Assembly (NCBI RefSeq): GCF_000766865.1
Contig: NZ_JNFA01000019.1
Span: 248,001-312,000, forward strand
Length of the DNA: 64,000 nt
DNA from: Listeria booriae
GTDB taxonomy: Bacteria; Bacillota; Bacilli; Lactobacillales; Listeriaceae
Direction: 5' to 3'
Positions 27,590-37,408 of the stretch are shown here, in pieces. The notes below the pieces were generated by a model. The model had not been told where the DNA came from, made no database searches, and saw nothing but the letters and a program-made list of their open reading frames with translations. How positions within the stretch are numbered: the first letter of the stretch is position 1; every line of letters begins with the position of its first letter. Both the position numbers and the translations under genes were made by a program.

Positions 27590-27646
27590 AAAAAAGAGAG
27601 ACTACAAAACAAGCGATTGCGCTCGCTATTTGTAGTCTCTCCGTAT
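27590..27646 (-). terminator. Terminator between the glycerophosphodiesterase gene and glpD
   Basis: Long minus-strand hairpin: GAGAGACTACAAA paired with TTTGTAGTCTCTC, an inner AGCGAGCG/CGCTTG arm, then six T. The A-run on the other side makes it symmetric. Confidence 0.85.
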
Positions 27647-27709
27647 CTCAGACAATAATTATTATTAACTTGTAACCAATTATAGTACATCACTTTGGCA
27701 AAAGTAAAG

Positions 27710-28438
27710 CTATTTGTTTCTTTTTTTTCGGAGTTCCACTGCCTTCTCTGGAAAATCCGTCATAAAACCAAGCACATTTTCATCAAAAAGCGCTTCGATT
27801 TGCTTGTCTTGATTCGCCGTCCAACACCTTGTCGGGACATCTGCAAAGTCATCGATATTACGAATTTTGAACGGTGGGTTAATACTGTCTAATCGCAGAC
27901 TATCCTTTTGCGCTAACGCTTCTTCAAATTCCAGGCCCGTAATCGCAGAAAGTTTAATCTCCGAATCTAATTCCCGCAGCCTTTTAAGCGTTTCTACATT
28001 AAACGAACAAAATAAAAAGGTCAGGTTGCCCGTGTTTTTTCGGCATAATTCTAACACTTTCTCTTCAATTCCAGGATAATCGTAAGTATCTGTCTTTAAT
28101 TCAATATTTAAAATCAACGGGTACTTATTTAGCGTTTGAAGGACTTCTTGTAAAGTTGGAATCTTTGTTTTCTTAAATAAAGCCGCAAAACGTTTACGAT
28201 AACCTTGATGAGCGTCCAATTTCTTTAGTTCTTTTAGCGTTAGTTCACATACTAATCCTGAGCCATTGGTTGTACGGTTGACTTTATCATCATGAATGAC
28301 CACCGGAACTCCGTCTTTAGATAGCTGTACATCGAGTTCAATACCATCAGCACCAACCCTTACTGCCTCTAGAAAAGCTGGCATTGTATTTTCTGGATGC
28401 GTCCCTTTACTGCCTCGATGGGCAAATATTTCTGTCAT
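27710..28438 (-). CDS. Glycerophosphodiester phosphodiesterase
   Basis: 242-residue cytoplasmic GDPD-fold enzyme splitting glycerophosphodiesters into glycerol-3-phosphate and an alcohol. Conserved residues are visible as AHRGSKGTHPENT (His-Arg and Glu), ELDVQLSKDG (metal-binding Glu and Asp) and IHDDKVNRTT (second His); NIELKTD provides the later acid. No signal peptide. The ATG at 28438 has GAGGTG 7 bases before it; the earlier in-frame ATG at 28471 lies too close to the promoter. Its product could feed GlpD, the next gene. Divergent from oatA. Confidence 0.93.
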   Translation of the reverse strand: MTEIFAHRGSKGTHPENTMPAFLEAVRVGADGIELDVQLSKDGVPVVIHDDKVNRTTNGSGLVCELTLKELKKLDAHQGYRKRFAALFKKTKIPTLQEVLQTLNKYPLILNIELKTDTYDYPGIEEKVLELCRKNTGNLTFLFCSFNVETLKRLRELDSEIKLSAITGLEFEEALAQKDSLRLDSINPPFKIRNIDDFADVPTRCWTANQDKQIEALFDENVLGFMTDFPEKAVELRKKRNK

Positions 28439-28476
28439 TGTCTTCACCTCGTCATATACGTCATATTTCATTCTTT

Positions 28477-28505
28477 ATTATACATAGATATGACCATTGT
28501 CTCAA
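28477..28505 (-). promoter_or_regulatory. Promoter of the glycerophosphodiesterase gene
   Basis: TTGAGA, 17-base spacer, TATAAT on the minus strand, about 40 bases from the start codon. Confidence 0.8.
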
Positions 28506-28540
28506 ATTTTTAAAAAAGCGATTTTTTTGCCCCCTATTGA

Positions 28541-28569
28541 ATTACAGTCAAGCGTTGATGTGTTATTAT
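28541..28569 (+). promoter_or_regulatory. Candidate oatA promoter
   Basis: ATTACA, 17-base spacer, TATTAT on the plus strand. It leaves a leader of about 130 bases before the oatA ATG, containing a possible GGGG/CCCC hairpin around TGATATCA near 28612-28640. Confidence 0.55.
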
Positions 28570-28703
28570 AGGGTATGTAGTAGGACACATTGGTTGACGA
28601 AAATATAACTGGGGAGTTAGTGATATCATTTTGCCCCACTACGGATTTTAGCAAGCGATGGGAAACATTCTTTCCATATAGATTTGCAGTTAGGAGAGAT
28701 TGC

Positions 28704-30575
28704 ATGGAGAGATCCGCTCGACATAAAAGAAAATACGTACCGAGCATAGACGGACTTCGAGCATTGGCAGTTATTGCCGTTATCGCGTACCACCTAAGTT
28801 TCGGATGGGCTTCTGGTGGTTTCCTAGGAGTTGACATCTTTTTTGTTTTATCTGGTTATTTAATTACGAACATTTTATTAACGGAATGGGAAAATAACGA
28901 ACGTATTGATTTAAAGAAATTTTGGATTGGGCGTTTTAGGCGCTTGATTCCAGCAGTTTACTTGATGATTGTAGTCGTGGTCGTTTTTGCAGTCATTTTT
29001 AATCGACCGTTACTCGCGACACTACGAGGGGACGCCACAGCTTCGTTTCTTTACGTAAGCAACTGGTGGTTCATATTCCACAACGTCTCTTACTTCGATT
29101 CATTCGGAATGGCCTCACCACTGAAAAATCTATGGTCACTAGCCATTGAGGAACAATTTTATCTAATCTGGCCCTTGTTCTTATTCGGAGCCTTGAAATT
29201 TATAAAAAAACCAAAAGCGATTTTGCGAATCATTATTATCGCAGCAATTCTTTCAGCAGTATGGATGGCAATTCTTTATTCACCAGACGGCGATCCAAGT
29301 CGTGTTTATTATGGCACAGATACACGAGCATTCGGCTTGTTACTTGGTGGAGCGCTAGCTTTTGTCTGGCCGTTTACAAGACTTTCGCCAAACATCCCGC
29401 TAAAAGGCAAATTAACAGTAAACATCGCCGGCACCGTGAGTGTCTTGATTTTCTTGTTTTGCGTTGTTAATTTGAATGAATATGATTCCTTTTTATATCG
29501 TGGTGGTATGTTCCTAATAGCAATAAATGCGATTGTGATGATTGCGACGATTGCCCACCCTGCTTCTTATTTGAGCAAATTGTTTAGTTTTAAACCGTTG
29601 CGCTGGATTGGGACGCGATCGTACGGCATTTATTTGTGGCACTATCCGATTATTACTTTAACGACACCGATTACAGAAGTCGGCACACCGAATTTGATGC
29701 GCGCAGCCCTACAAGTAGCCGCAACATTCATCATCGCCGAGCTGTCTTATCGTTTTGTAGAAACACCGATTCGAAAAAATGGTTTTATCGCTTACATCAA
29801 ATCTTTTCGATTCCAAAATCTATTGCACTGGCGTGGCTATCCGATTGGAAAATGGGCGTTGACCGCAAGCCTCGTTCTTGTTTTAGGATTTTTCGCATTA
29901 GGTATGAGTAACTTAATTCCAGTGAAATCAAATGCAGAAGGTACGCAGAAAACGAGTGTCAAAACAGTCGCGAAAGCTGAAACACCAGCAGCTACGCCAA
30001 AGAAAGAAACACCGAAGAAAGAAGCGCCACCAGACACAGATACAACAAAGAAGAAAGCAACAGCACCACCTAAGAAAGAAGTCGCAGCAACGACACCAGA
30101 TCAGATTAAATATGCCAAAACCGTTGCTATCGGCGATTCATTGATGATTGACATCCAGCCTGTACTAGAAAAAGCCGTTCCAAACATCGCAATTGATGGC
30201 CTCGTTGGTCGCCAAATGGTCGATGCGCTAAATACCGCAACCCAATACGAAAGCTACAACGCAAATGGCAATGCGGTAATTATCGAACTCGGAACAAACG
30301 GCCCGTTCGCACTGAAGAAAATGGAAGAACTCGTTCAAATGTTTGATAAAGCAAGCATCTATCTCGTCAACACACGCGTTCCTCGTCAATGGGAATCAGA
30401 AGTTAACGAATCCATCAAGAAAATTGACGCAGAATACGATAATGTGACACGTGTAGATTGGTATAGCCTTGCTGTTGATCATCCAGAATATTTCGGCCGC
30501 GACGGTGTCCATTTAACGAAAAAAGGCGTCGCAGCGTACGTAAACCTACTAACGCATAAGATGGCGAATAAATAA
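28704..30575 (+). CDS. oatA: Peptidoglycan O-acetyltransferase OatA
   Basis: 623-residue membrane enzyme that O-acetylates N-acetylmuramic acid and so protects the wall from lysozyme. Residues 15-345 are the acyltransferase-3 membrane domain (YVPSIDGLRALAVIAVIAYH, FFVLSGYLIT and about ten membrane segments). A Lys/Pro/Thr-rich linker follows, then a surface SGNH esterase-like domain with GDSLM (catalytic Ser), ELGTNG (Asn) and DGVHLT (Asp-His). The ATG at 28704 has TAGGAG 8 bases upstream; the open frame extends 5' through the leader but without a ribosome site. The domain layout matches known OatA and length agrees. Confidence 0.95.
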   Translation: MERSARHKRKYVPSIDGLRALAVIAVIAYHLSFGWASGGFLGVDIFFVLSGYLITNILLTEWENNERIDLKKFWIGRFRRLIPAVYLMIVVVVVFAVIFNRPLLATLRGDATASFLYVSNWWFIFHNVSYFDSFGMASPLKNLWSLAIEEQFYLIWPLFLFGALKFIKKPKAILRIIIIAAILSAVWMAILYSPDGDPSRVYYGTDTRAFGLLLGGALAFVWPFTRLSPNIPLKGKLTVNIAGTVSVLIFLFCVVNLNEYDSFLYRGGMFLIAINAIVMIATIAHPASYLSKLFSFKPLRWIGTRSYGIYLWHYPIITLTTPITEVGTPNLMRAALQVAATFIIAELSYRFVETPIRKNGFIAYIKSFRFQNLLHWRGYPIGKWALTASLVLVLGFFALGMSNLIPVKSNAEGTQKTSVKTVAKAETPAATPKKETPKKEAPPDTDTTKKKATAPPKKEVAATTPDQIKYAKTVAIGDSLMIDIQPVLEKAVPNIAIDGLVGRQMVDALNTATQYESYNANGNAVIIELGTNGPFALKKMEELVQMFDKASIYLVNTRVPRQWESEVNESIKKIDAEYDNVTRVDWYSLAVDHPEYFGRDGVHLTKKGVAAYVNLLTHKMANK

Positions 30576-30577
30576 GA

Positions 30578-30612
30578 AAGAGGAGTTTGGTAATCACGCC
30601 AAACTCCTTTTT
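30578..30612. terminator. Bidirectional terminator after oatA
   Basis: AAAGAGGAGTTTGG and CCAAACTCCTTTTT around an eight-base loop, between the convergent oatA and the unknown gene at 30615. Confidence 0.88.
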
Positions 30613-30614
30613 GA

Positions 30615-31259
30615 TTATAAAAAAACTAGTCGCTCCTCTTCGTTAAAAAGCGTTCGAATTTCCTTAGATTGAAACAGCGCATCTTGTTCTTGATAAAACA
30701 AATACAACATCAACACACGATCAAAAGCGATACTAATCGCAATACTTTTCGGACGAACTAGCGTTTCTCGGTGTCGTCTGCCCTTCAAATCAATATAAAA
30801 GCTACGCCCCGAATCCCAATCCGTCTCCAAATTAATAGAATCGGGCTTCTGTTCATTTTCAAAACTATACAAATGCTTCGGTATATGCAATCGCAAAAAA
30901 AGACCTAACGCTCGTTCAACCGTTGCAACATCTGGGCTCATGTCAAAGTCCGTATCACGCAAATATGCTCTAATTTTATGCACATATTTCTGCCGATAAT
31001 GACTACGCATTGTCCATAGATAAAAGGTCCGCGCCCCTTCACGCTCATCGGAAAATGTCGCTAAGTGCTCTCTTTCCAATAATTTCGCCTTCTTACTGCG
31101 AACATAAAAATAATGCCACTGTTCGCTTTTAGACAATCGTTCACGCTCTAATCGATAATAGTCTTCATCGCTTTCGTGGTACGTTTCAATCCCATTTTTA
31201 GTAACGATAATCTGCTCCCCACGCTGTTGCAATAATCGACAAATACGCTCTAATTCCAT
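30615..31259 (-). CDS. Hypothetical protein, unrecognised
   Basis: 214-residue protein with no signal peptide, no membrane segment and no motif that I recognise. It is rich in Arg, Glu, Tyr and Leu (for example YYRLERERLSKSEQWHYFYVRSKK and FYLWTMRSHYRQKYVHKIRAYL), so probably cytoplasmic and helical. It begins 24 bases after a smaller unknown gene on the same strand, and an AGGAGAGG site precedes its ATG. In the L. monocytogenes arrangement I remember, the oatA-luxS gap holds internalin-like genes, so this may be a variable locus. A role as immunity protein or phage-derived factor would be guesswork. Confidence 0.65.
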   Translation of the reverse strand: MELERICRLLQQRGEQIIVTKNGIETYHESDEDYYRLERERLSKSEQWHYFYVRSKKAKLLEREHLATFSDEREGARTFYLWTMRSHYRQKYVHKIRAYLRDTDFDMSPDVATVERALGLFLRLHIPKHLYSFENEQKPDSINLETDWDSGRSFYIDLKGRRHRETLVRPKSIAISIAFDRVLMLYLFYQEQDALFQSKEIRTLFNEEERLVFL

Positions 31260-31283
31260 AAAACTAAATTCCTCTCCTAAAAA

Positions 31284-31595
31284 CTACTCCTCCACTTTCA
31301 AATAGCCATAATCCATTAGGTTTTTGATAGAAGCGATAATCCATAACTCTTTTTCTACATGTATACGTCCTTTTAAATGGTGGCGCAAACCGTGATCAAT
31401 AATTTCTTGTTGCTTCACTTCTTTTTCACAAGCTATTTCAAATGGTTCAATCACGCTATACTTCGCAGTTTGCTTGCCATCTACGTTCTGCTTTTCTTTC
31501 TTCTTTGGTAATCCTTGCAATTTATTTACAGCCTCGTTAAAGCGCCTCAGCTTAAAATCCATTTCATTTTGATGCATAATTGGAATTTTGTGCAT
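31284..31595 (-). CDS. Hypothetical protein, unrecognised
   Basis: 103-residue basic soluble protein: a His/Lys-rich N-terminus (MHKIPIMHQNEMDFKLRRF), a lysine-rich middle and an Ile/Leu-rich C-terminal helix region. No recognised domain. AAAGGTGG lies 7 bases before the ATG. It is followed after 24 bases by the 214-residue unknown gene, so the two are almost certainly one operon bounded by the luxS terminator upstream and the oatA terminator downstream. The size and position before a larger partner fit many two-gene accessory cassettes; nothing in the sequence decides the function. Confidence 0.65.
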   Translation of the reverse strand: MHKIPIMHQNEMDFKLRRFNEAVNKLQGLPKKKEKQNVDGKQTAKYSVIEPFEIACEKEVKQQEIIDHGLRHHLKGRIHVEKELWIIASIKNLMDYGYLKVEE

Positions 31596-31653
31596 TTTAC
31601 TTCCACCTTTCCATAAACTTCTTGTCTACTCTAGGTGTTTCCGCTTTCACCAT

Positions 31654-31689
31654 AAAAAGGAAAAGAAGGCCACAGCTTCAGTGACCTTC
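31654..31689 (-). terminator. luxS terminator
   Basis: Minus-strand GAAGGTCAC-TGAAGCT-GTGGCCTTC (one G-T pair) followed by TTTTCCTTTTT. Confidence 0.85.
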
Positions 31690-31750
31690 ATCGTTGTGTA
31701 TATATATACAATCTAACACATTCCCGCTAAACTGTAAATGTTTTTACAGG

Positions 31751-32218
31751 CTATTCTCCAAAAACTTGTGGCCATTCTTGTTTTTTAGCTAAGAAGTTAC
31801 GTGCTAATTCTTGTGCACCTTCTAAACTATGGCTTGCCGCCCAGCCGCACTGTACTTCATTACATGCAGGAACTTCTTTGGCTGCCAACACATCAAGCAA
31901 TGTTTTTTCCAAAATTGTTAGCACATCGTCATAATCCGTATGGTTAATCAATGACATATAAAAACCAGTTTGGCATCCCATTGGGCTGATATCAACAATC
32001 TTATCCGAATGGTTACGCGATAATTCTGCCATCAAATGCTCTAACGAGTGCAAAGCTGGCATTTCCATGTGCTCTTTATTGGGTTGCATAAAGCGCACAT
32101 CGTATTTATAAATTTCGTCGCCATGTTCTCCTGTTTTTTGACCAGCAAGGCGGACATACGGGGCTTTTACTTTTGTATGATCTAGATTGAAGCTTTCTAC
32201 GTTCATTTTTTCAGACAT
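31751..32218 (-). CDS. luxS: S-ribosylhomocysteine lyase (autoinducer-2 synthesis)
   Basis: 155-residue metalloenzyme that cleaves S-ribosylhomocysteine into homocysteine and the precursor of AI-2, recycling methyl-cycle waste. Metal ligands HSLEH (HxxEH) near residue 54 and the cysteine region [10 protein letters not shown] near 80 are intact. The first residues [17 protein letters not shown] match the family N-terminus; AAGGGA lies about 10 bases upstream of the ATG. It is separated from parC by a strong hairpin and has its own terminator, so it is probably monocistronic. Confidence 0.96.
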   Translation of the reverse strand: MSEKMNVESFNLDHTKVKAPYVRLAGQKTGEHGDEIYKYDVRFMQPNKEHMEMPALHSLEHLMAELSRNHSDKIVDISPMGCQTGFYMSLINHTDYDDVLTILEKTLLDVLAAKEVPACNEVQCGWAASHSLEGAQELARNFLAKKQEWPQVFGE

Positions 32219-32242
32219 AGTACAAACAATCCCTTCTTTTTA

Positions 32243-32292
32243 AAATAACGATTCCTAGGATAGGCTTTTACGTCCATACTAGGAATCGTTGC
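32243..32292 (-). terminator. parE-parC terminator
   Basis: Perfect 12-base inverted repeat AACGATTCCTAG/CTAGGAATCGTT (32247-32258 and 32279-32290) with a 20-base loop, followed on the minus strand by ATTTT. Confidence 0.75.
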
Positions 32293-32298
32293 TTGTTA

Positions 32299-34749
32299 TT
32301 ATTCTACCGTATTATCGGCTACTGGCGCTAGTGATAACCATGTTTCTACTGGAACGCCTTCTAATTGCTCATCCATGATGAACGAGCCATTGGAATAACG
32401 ATCGGTCACGCGCAAGTTCGCAACATTCAGATCTACTACGACTTCTTTGTTTGTAGCAATATGAATGATGTCGCTATTATCAGCTAAATCTAAACTAATA
32501 AAGCGATGCGGGCTATTTTTAAGTTCGCGTAACATCAGTAAACCACGCTTAGCGCGCGAAATTGGTTCGAATTCGGATAATTTCATTCGTTTTGCTGAAC
32601 CGCGTTGCGTGATTAGGACAAGGTCTTTCTTCTCGTCTGGCGCGATAACAACAGCTCCAGCTACAAAGTCTCCTGCTTTAAGGTTCATTGCCTTCACACC
32701 TGCTGTACGGGCGCCTGAAACAGGGACTTCGTTAACCGCGTAACGCAAACCATAGCCATTATGACTCGCCAAGAAGACATCTTCTGTACCGTTAATGACA
32801 GAAACAGAAAGAAGTGTATCGTCTCCTTTTAAGTTGATTGCCATCAATGTTTTCGAATAACGTTGCGGCTGGTAATTCAGTACCGCGGACGCTTTTATCA
32901 TGCCATTTTTTGTTGTGAAGAGGAAGTTATCGGTTTCGTTGAATGTTTTCATCGGGATTGCAGCGATGACATCTTCGTCACCAGAAGCATCCGTGACAAG
33001 GTGGCTAATGTGCTCGCCTAGGCTCTTCCACTTAATGTCTGGCAACTCATGCACTGGACGATAAATATAATTCCCTTTACTTGTAAATAAGAGTAGCGCA
33101 TCCATTGTGTTCATTGACTGCACAAAAATCGCATGATCGGTTTCTTTCATCGACAAATCTTCACCGTTAGAAGCTGCGTAAGAACGCATACCGGTGCGTT
33201 TCACATAGCCTTCTTTCGTCACGGAAACAACGACTTCTTCGCTGGCTACCAACACCTCTGTATCAATTTTAATTTCGGTAATTTCATTTTCAATGCTCGT
33301 CAAGCGCGGTGTTTTGTAAGCTTTCTTGATGCCTTGTAGCTCTTCTTTCAAACATTGAACCAGGTTCGCTTCATCACCTAAAATAGCTTCCAATTCAGCG
33401 ATTAATTTCGCCAATTCTTCTGCTTCTTGTTGTAATTGCGTAATATCGGTATTTGTTAAGCGATACAATTGCAAGGAAACAATGGCCTCTGCCTGCTTTT
33501 CGCTGAAATCGTAGTTCGTTTGTAAATTTAACTTCGCATCTCGCTTATCTTTAGAACCACGAATAATACGAATGACTTCATCTAAAATGGACAAAGCTTT
33601 CATCAAACCGTCAATGATGTGTTGGCGCGACTTAGCACGTCTAATATCGTATTCCGAACGTCTCGTAATAATTTCTTTTTGATGCGCAATGTAGGCGTCC
33701 AACATCGAGATAACACCCATCAACTGCGGACGTTTATTAAAAATTGCCACCATATTAAAATTATAGGAAATTTGCAAATCGGTATTTTTGAAAAGGTAGT
33801 TCAGTACGCCGTCAGCATTCGCATCTTTTTTAAGTTCGATAACAATGCGCAATCCAGTACGATCCGTCTCGTCACGCACTTCTGAAATGCCTTCGATTTT
33901 TTTATCGATTCGCAAGTCATCCATTCGCTTCACAAGTGTTGCTTTATTGATTTCATATGGAATTTCCGTAATAACGATTTGCTGGCGTCCTCCGCGCATA
34001 TCTTCAATCGCCGTCTTCGAACGAACGACAACGCGGCCTTTTCCGGTTTCGTATGCTTTTTGAATCCCGTCGATACCTTGAATAATACCACCCGTTGGAA
34101 AATCTGGGCCTTTAATATATTTCATAATATCGCTCGTGGTACAGTTCGGGTTGTCTAGTCGCTTCAATACGCCGTCAATAACTTCCGTCAAATTATGCGG
34201 TGGAATATCCGTCGCATACCCTGCTGAAATCCCCGTGGAACCATTCACCAACAAATTCGGAAAACGACTCGGCAATACCGTCGGCTCACTCGTCGTATCA
34301 TCAAAGTTCGGAACAAAGTCTACCGTTTCCTTATCCAAATCGCGTAATAGTTCCGCCGAAATTTTCGAAATCCGTGCTTCCGTATAACGCATCGCAGCAG
34401 GCGGATCACCGTCCACACTCCCGTTATTTCCGTGCATTTCAATCAACGTATTGCGGACTTTCCAATCTTGACTCATCCGTACCATCGCCTCATACACCGA
34501 AGAATCCCCGTGCGGGTGGTAGTTACCAATAACATTACCGACTGTTTTCGCCGACTTACGGAAACCTTTTTCCGCCGTATTGCCTTCCACATGCATCGCA
34601 AATAAAATCCGTCGCTGTACTGGCTTCAAACCATCGCGCGCGTCCGGCAATGCCCGTTCTTGAATAATATATTTACTGTAGCGGCCAAATCGATCGCCCA
34701 GCACTTCTTCTAATGCTAAATCTTGAATTTTTTCATCTGGAGAACTCAT
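32299..34749 (-). CDS. parC: DNA topoisomerase IV subunit A
   Basis: 816-residue DNA-cleaving subunit of topoisomerase IV, which unlinks daughter chromosomes. The N-terminal [29 protein letters not shown] block and the active-site tyrosine in [11 protein letters not shown] are present. The C-terminal half is a six-bladed beta-pinwheel (repeats such as KGYVKRT and TKNGMIKAS) without the GyrA box QRRGGKG, which favours ParC over GyrA. It overlaps parE by 4 bases. Residues around [13 protein letters not shown] form the quinolone pocket; the serine there is the wild-type form. Confidence 0.97.
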   Translation of the reverse strand: MSSPDEKIQDLALEEVLGDRFGRYSKYIIQERALPDARDGLKPVQRRILFAMHVEGNTAEKGFRKSAKTVGNVIGNYHPHGDSSVYEAMVRMSQDWKVRNTLIEMHGNNGSVDGDPPAAMRYTEARISKISAELLRDLDKETVDFVPNFDDTTSEPTVLPSRFPNLLVNGSTGISAGYATDIPPHNLTEVIDGVLKRLDNPNCTTSDIMKYIKGPDFPTGGIIQGIDGIQKAYETGKGRVVVRSKTAIEDMRGGRQQIVITEIPYEINKATLVKRMDDLRIDKKIEGISEVRDETDRTGLRIVIELKKDANADGVLNYLFKNTDLQISYNFNMVAIFNKRPQLMGVISMLDAYIAHQKEIITRRSEYDIRRAKSRQHIIDGLMKALSILDEVIRIIRGSKDKRDAKLNLQTNYDFSEKQAEAIVSLQLYRLTNTDITQLQQEAEELAKLIAELEAILGDEANLVQCLKEELQGIKKAYKTPRLTSIENEITEIKIDTEVLVASEEVVVSVTKEGYVKRTGMRSYAASNGEDLSMKETDHAIFVQSMNTMDALLLFTSKGNYIYRPVHELPDIKWKSLGEHISHLVTDASGDEDVIAAIPMKTFNETDNFLFTTKNGMIKASAVLNYQPQRYSKTLMAINLKGDDTLLSVSVINGTEDVFLASHNGYGLRYAVNEVPVSGARTAGVKAMNLKAGDFVAGAVVIAPDEKKDLVLITQRGSAKRMKLSEFEPISRAKRGLLMLRELKNSPHRFISLDLADNSDIIHIATNKEVVVDLNVANLRVTDRYSNGSFIMDEQLEGVPVETWLSLAPVADNTVE

Positions 34750-36713
34750 TCGCCTGCCTCCTCAATAATCATGTTTTCATTTTCTAAAATGCTTTGGTCT
34801 TCTTCCAGCGTAAACTCGACATTTTTCTCAATCCAGTCACGTCTTGGCTCTACTTTGTCACCCATCAATGTCGCCACACGACGCTCAGCGCGCGCGAGAT
34901 CATCAATCCGTACACGTATCAGCGTTCGTGACTCTGGATTCATCGTTGTGTCCCAAAGCTGGTCAGCGTTCATTTCACCAAGCCCTTTGTAACGCTGAAT
35001 GATATAGCCTTTACCAATTTTCTTGATAGCAGCATCCAACTCGTCATCCGTCCAAGCATAGGCCATCACTTCTTTTTTACCAGCACCTTTACTTACTTTA
35101 TAAAGCGGCGGCAAGGCGATGTATACTTTTCCAGCTTCCACAAGCGGTCGCATATAACGATAAAAGAACGTCAACAGCAACACTTGAATATGCGCACCAT
35201 CCGTATCGGCATCGGTCATAATCACGACTTTATCATAATTACAATCATCCACTTCAAATTCAGCGCCAACACCAGCACCGACCGTATGAATAATCGTACT
35301 AATCTCTTCATTCTTCATAATATCTTGCAACTTCGCTTTTTCGGTATTAATAACCTTACCACGCAACGGTAAAATCGCTTGGAAACGGCGATCACGTCCT
35401 TGTTTTGCCGAACCGCCGGCAGAGTCACCTTCGACAAGATACAATTCATTTTTTTGCGGGTTGCGCGATTGTGCTGGCGTTAATTTACCAGAAAGCGATG
35501 TTTCAGAACGTTTGCGTTTCTTCCCGTTTCGCGTTTCCTCACGCGCTTTTCTGGCAGCCTCACGCGCTTCACGTGCCTTCACCGCTTTTTTGAGCAACAA
35601 AGCCCCAGCTTCCGGGTTTTCCGCCAGAAAATAACCAAGATGTTCCGCTACGACCGCATCAACCGCTGGGCGAGCTTCTTGCGTCCCGAGTTTTTCCTTC
35701 GTTTGCCCTTCAAATTGTAGCAAGTTTTCCGGAATTCGAATTGACAAAACAGCTGCCAAACCTTCGCGAATATCGCTACCTTCTAGGTTCTTGTCCTTCT
35801 CTTTTAAAACACCGACACGACGCGCATACTCATTGAACACCCGTGTCATCGCCGCTTTCATCCCAGCTTCGTGCGAGCCAGCGCCTTTTGTCCGAACATT
35901 ATTAACGAAGCTCAAAATGTTTTCCGCGTAAGCGTCATTAAATTGGAAAGCCATCTCAATTTCAATCGTATTGCTTTCGCCTTCAAACGAAACAACAGGA
36001 TGCAAAACGTCTTTGCCCTCGTTAATGTATTCCACGAAGTTCTTCACGCCGTCTTCAAAATGAAACTTCTCTTCCATCCCGATACGCTCATCTACTAACT
36101 CAATATCCATGCCTTTTAGCAAGAATGCTGATTCGCGTAGTCGTTCTGATAACGTCTCATAATTATACGAAGTCATAGAAAAAATCGCTTTATCAGGTTT
36201 AAAACGAATCGTCGTTCCTCTTTTGTTAGTTTTACCAAGCTTGCGTAACGTGCCAACTGGTTTACCGCCATTTGCAAAATCCATCTCGTATGTAAAACCA
36301 TCGCGGTGAATCGTCACTTTTAACCATTCAGACAGCGCATTAACAACCGAAGAACCTACGCCGTGCAAGCCTCCACTTGTTTTGTAACCGCCTTGACCGA
36401 ACTTACCGCCAGCATGCAGCACCGTTAGAATAACTTCTACAGTCGGTTTTCCTGTTTTATGCATTCCAACCGGCATCCCACGACCTTCATCCGATACACT
36501 GACACTTTCATCGGCATGCAATACTACTTTAATTTTCTTTCCGTAGCCAGCTAACGCCTCATCTACAGAATTATCCACGATTTCATATACTAAATGATGC
36601 AATCCGCGCGCATCCGTTGAACCGATGTACATCGCAGGACGTTTACGAACAGCTTCGAGCCCCTCGAGTACCTGAATCGAATCATCATTATATTCATTTT
36701 TTGAACGACTCAT
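34746..36713 (-). CDS. parE: DNA topoisomerase IV subunit B
   Basis: 655-residue ATPase subunit of topoisomerase IV. The GHKL ATPase fold shows [20 protein letters not shown] and [14 protein letters not shown]. The TOPRIM domain shows [29 protein letters not shown] and [10 protein letters not shown]. It pairs with parC directly downstream by a 4-base overlap. GGAGAAAAAAAG precedes the ATG. The gyrB paralogue is distinguished by the neighbouring parC and by the TOPRIM sequence. Confidence 0.97.
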   Translation of the reverse strand: MSRSKNEYNDDSIQVLEGLEAVRKRPAMYIGSTDARGLHHLVYEIVDNSVDEALAGYGKKIKVVLHADESVSVSDEGRGMPVGMHKTGKPTVEVILTVLHAGGKFGQGGYKTSGGLHGVGSSVVNALSEWLKVTIHRDGFTYEMDFANGGKPVGTLRKLGKTNKRGTTIRFKPDKAIFSMTSYNYETLSERLRESAFLLKGMDIELVDERIGMEEKFHFEDGVKNFVEYINEGKDVLHPVVSFEGESNTIEIEMAFQFNDAYAENILSFVNNVRTKGAGSHEAGMKAAMTRVFNEYARRVGVLKEKDKNLEGSDIREGLAAVLSIRIPENLLQFEGQTKEKLGTQEARPAVDAVVAEHLGYFLAENPEAGALLLKKAVKAREAREAARKAREETRNGKKRKRSETSLSGKLTPAQSRNPQKNELYLVEGDSAGGSAKQGRDRRFQAILPLRGKVINTEKAKLQDIMKNEEISTIIHTVGAGVGAEFEVDDCNYDKVVIMTDADTDGAHIQVLLLTFFYRYMRPLVEAGKVYIALPPLYKVSKGAGKKEVMAYAWTDDELDAAIKKIGKGYIIQRYKGLGEMNADQLWDTTMNPESRTLIRVRIDDLARAERRVATLMGDKVEPRRDWIEKNVEFTLEEDQSILENENMIIEEAGE

Positions 36714-36861
36714 CTTTTTTTCTCCTTCCGTTTTATGCTTTATCTTGCTGTTTACCCATATCTACAAGCTAACCAAACACATGTGCTTAGCCACTACCTT
36801 ATCAGAATAGCACTATCCAACAAAATAATAAAGCCCCATCACCAAAAATTTTAGACAAGTC

Positions 36862-36890
36862 AAAAGCCTCTATCAACAAGAGGCTTCCGC
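36862..36890 (-). terminator. Weak terminator after the CoA-binding protein gene
   Basis: AAGCCTCT-TGTTGAT-AGAGGCTT followed by TTGAC on the minus strand; the hairpin is good but the T-run is short. The parE promoter region follows in 36714-36860; no clear consensus there. Confidence 0.55.
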
Positions 36891-36915
36891 TCGCAACTAT
36901 TTATCTAGTCTACCA

Positions 36916-37335
36916 CTATCCCTTACCAGAAAGCAAATACTCCACCATAATACAGCGATCCATAATGACCGTATGTCCTCTTTCTTTCAAAAAATCATAC
37001 GCCGTTTCATCCGAAATTCCAGACTGCGCCCAAAAGACATCTGCGTCTATGGCATCAAATTCTTCTGCAAGCGCCGGCAAAAATTCCGACCTCCGAAAAA
37101 TGTCTACAATATCCACATGACCTTCAATGTCCGCAAGGCTCGCCACTGCTTTTTCACCTAAAACTTCATCTACATTAGGATTCACCGGAATAATCGTGTA
37201 ACCTTCTTGCTGCATGCGTTCCGATATTTGATAGGACGTCCGTTCTGGGTTATCACTGAGCCCAACAACCGCAATCCGTTTCGCTTTGTTCAAAATCTGA
37301 TGAATTTCCGCTCTTTCAGGATTCAATATCGCCAT
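36916..37335 (-). CDS. CoA-binding domain protein (YccU type)
   Basis: 139-residue single-domain Rossmann protein. IAVVGLSDNPERTSYQISERMQQEGYTIIPVNPN is the CoA_binding_2 signature also found at the start of succinyl-CoA synthetase-like proteins, here without any catalytic domain. The final DRCIMVEYLL is also typical. It presumably binds CoA or a nucleotide; the role is unknown. GGAGGGGATTTCG lies before the ATG. It stands upstream of parE on the same strand with a weak terminator in between. Confidence 0.88.
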   Translation of the reverse strand: MAILNPERAEIHQILNKAKRIAVVGLSDNPERTSYQISERMQQEGYTIIPVNPNVDEVLGEKAVASLADIEGHVDIVDIFRRSEFLPALAEEFDAIDADVFWAQSGISDETAYDFLKERGHTVIMDRCIMVEYLLSGKG

Positions 37336-37408
37336 CGAAATCCCCTCCTATTACGCCTATCATAGCGGATAAACCTAGGAAATAGCAAGCTATAACTTCA
37401 CGTTCCAC

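Noticed and set aside
27520-27590. CcpA (cre) site before glpD
   Set aside because: CTGAAAGTGGAAAACAG resembles a cre site on one side only and breaks the central CG and the palindrome.
28590-28703. N-terminal extension of OatA by 38 residues
   Set aside because: The frame is open, but TAGGAG lies 8 bases before the ATG at 28704, and the promoter and leader hairpin occupy the upstream part.
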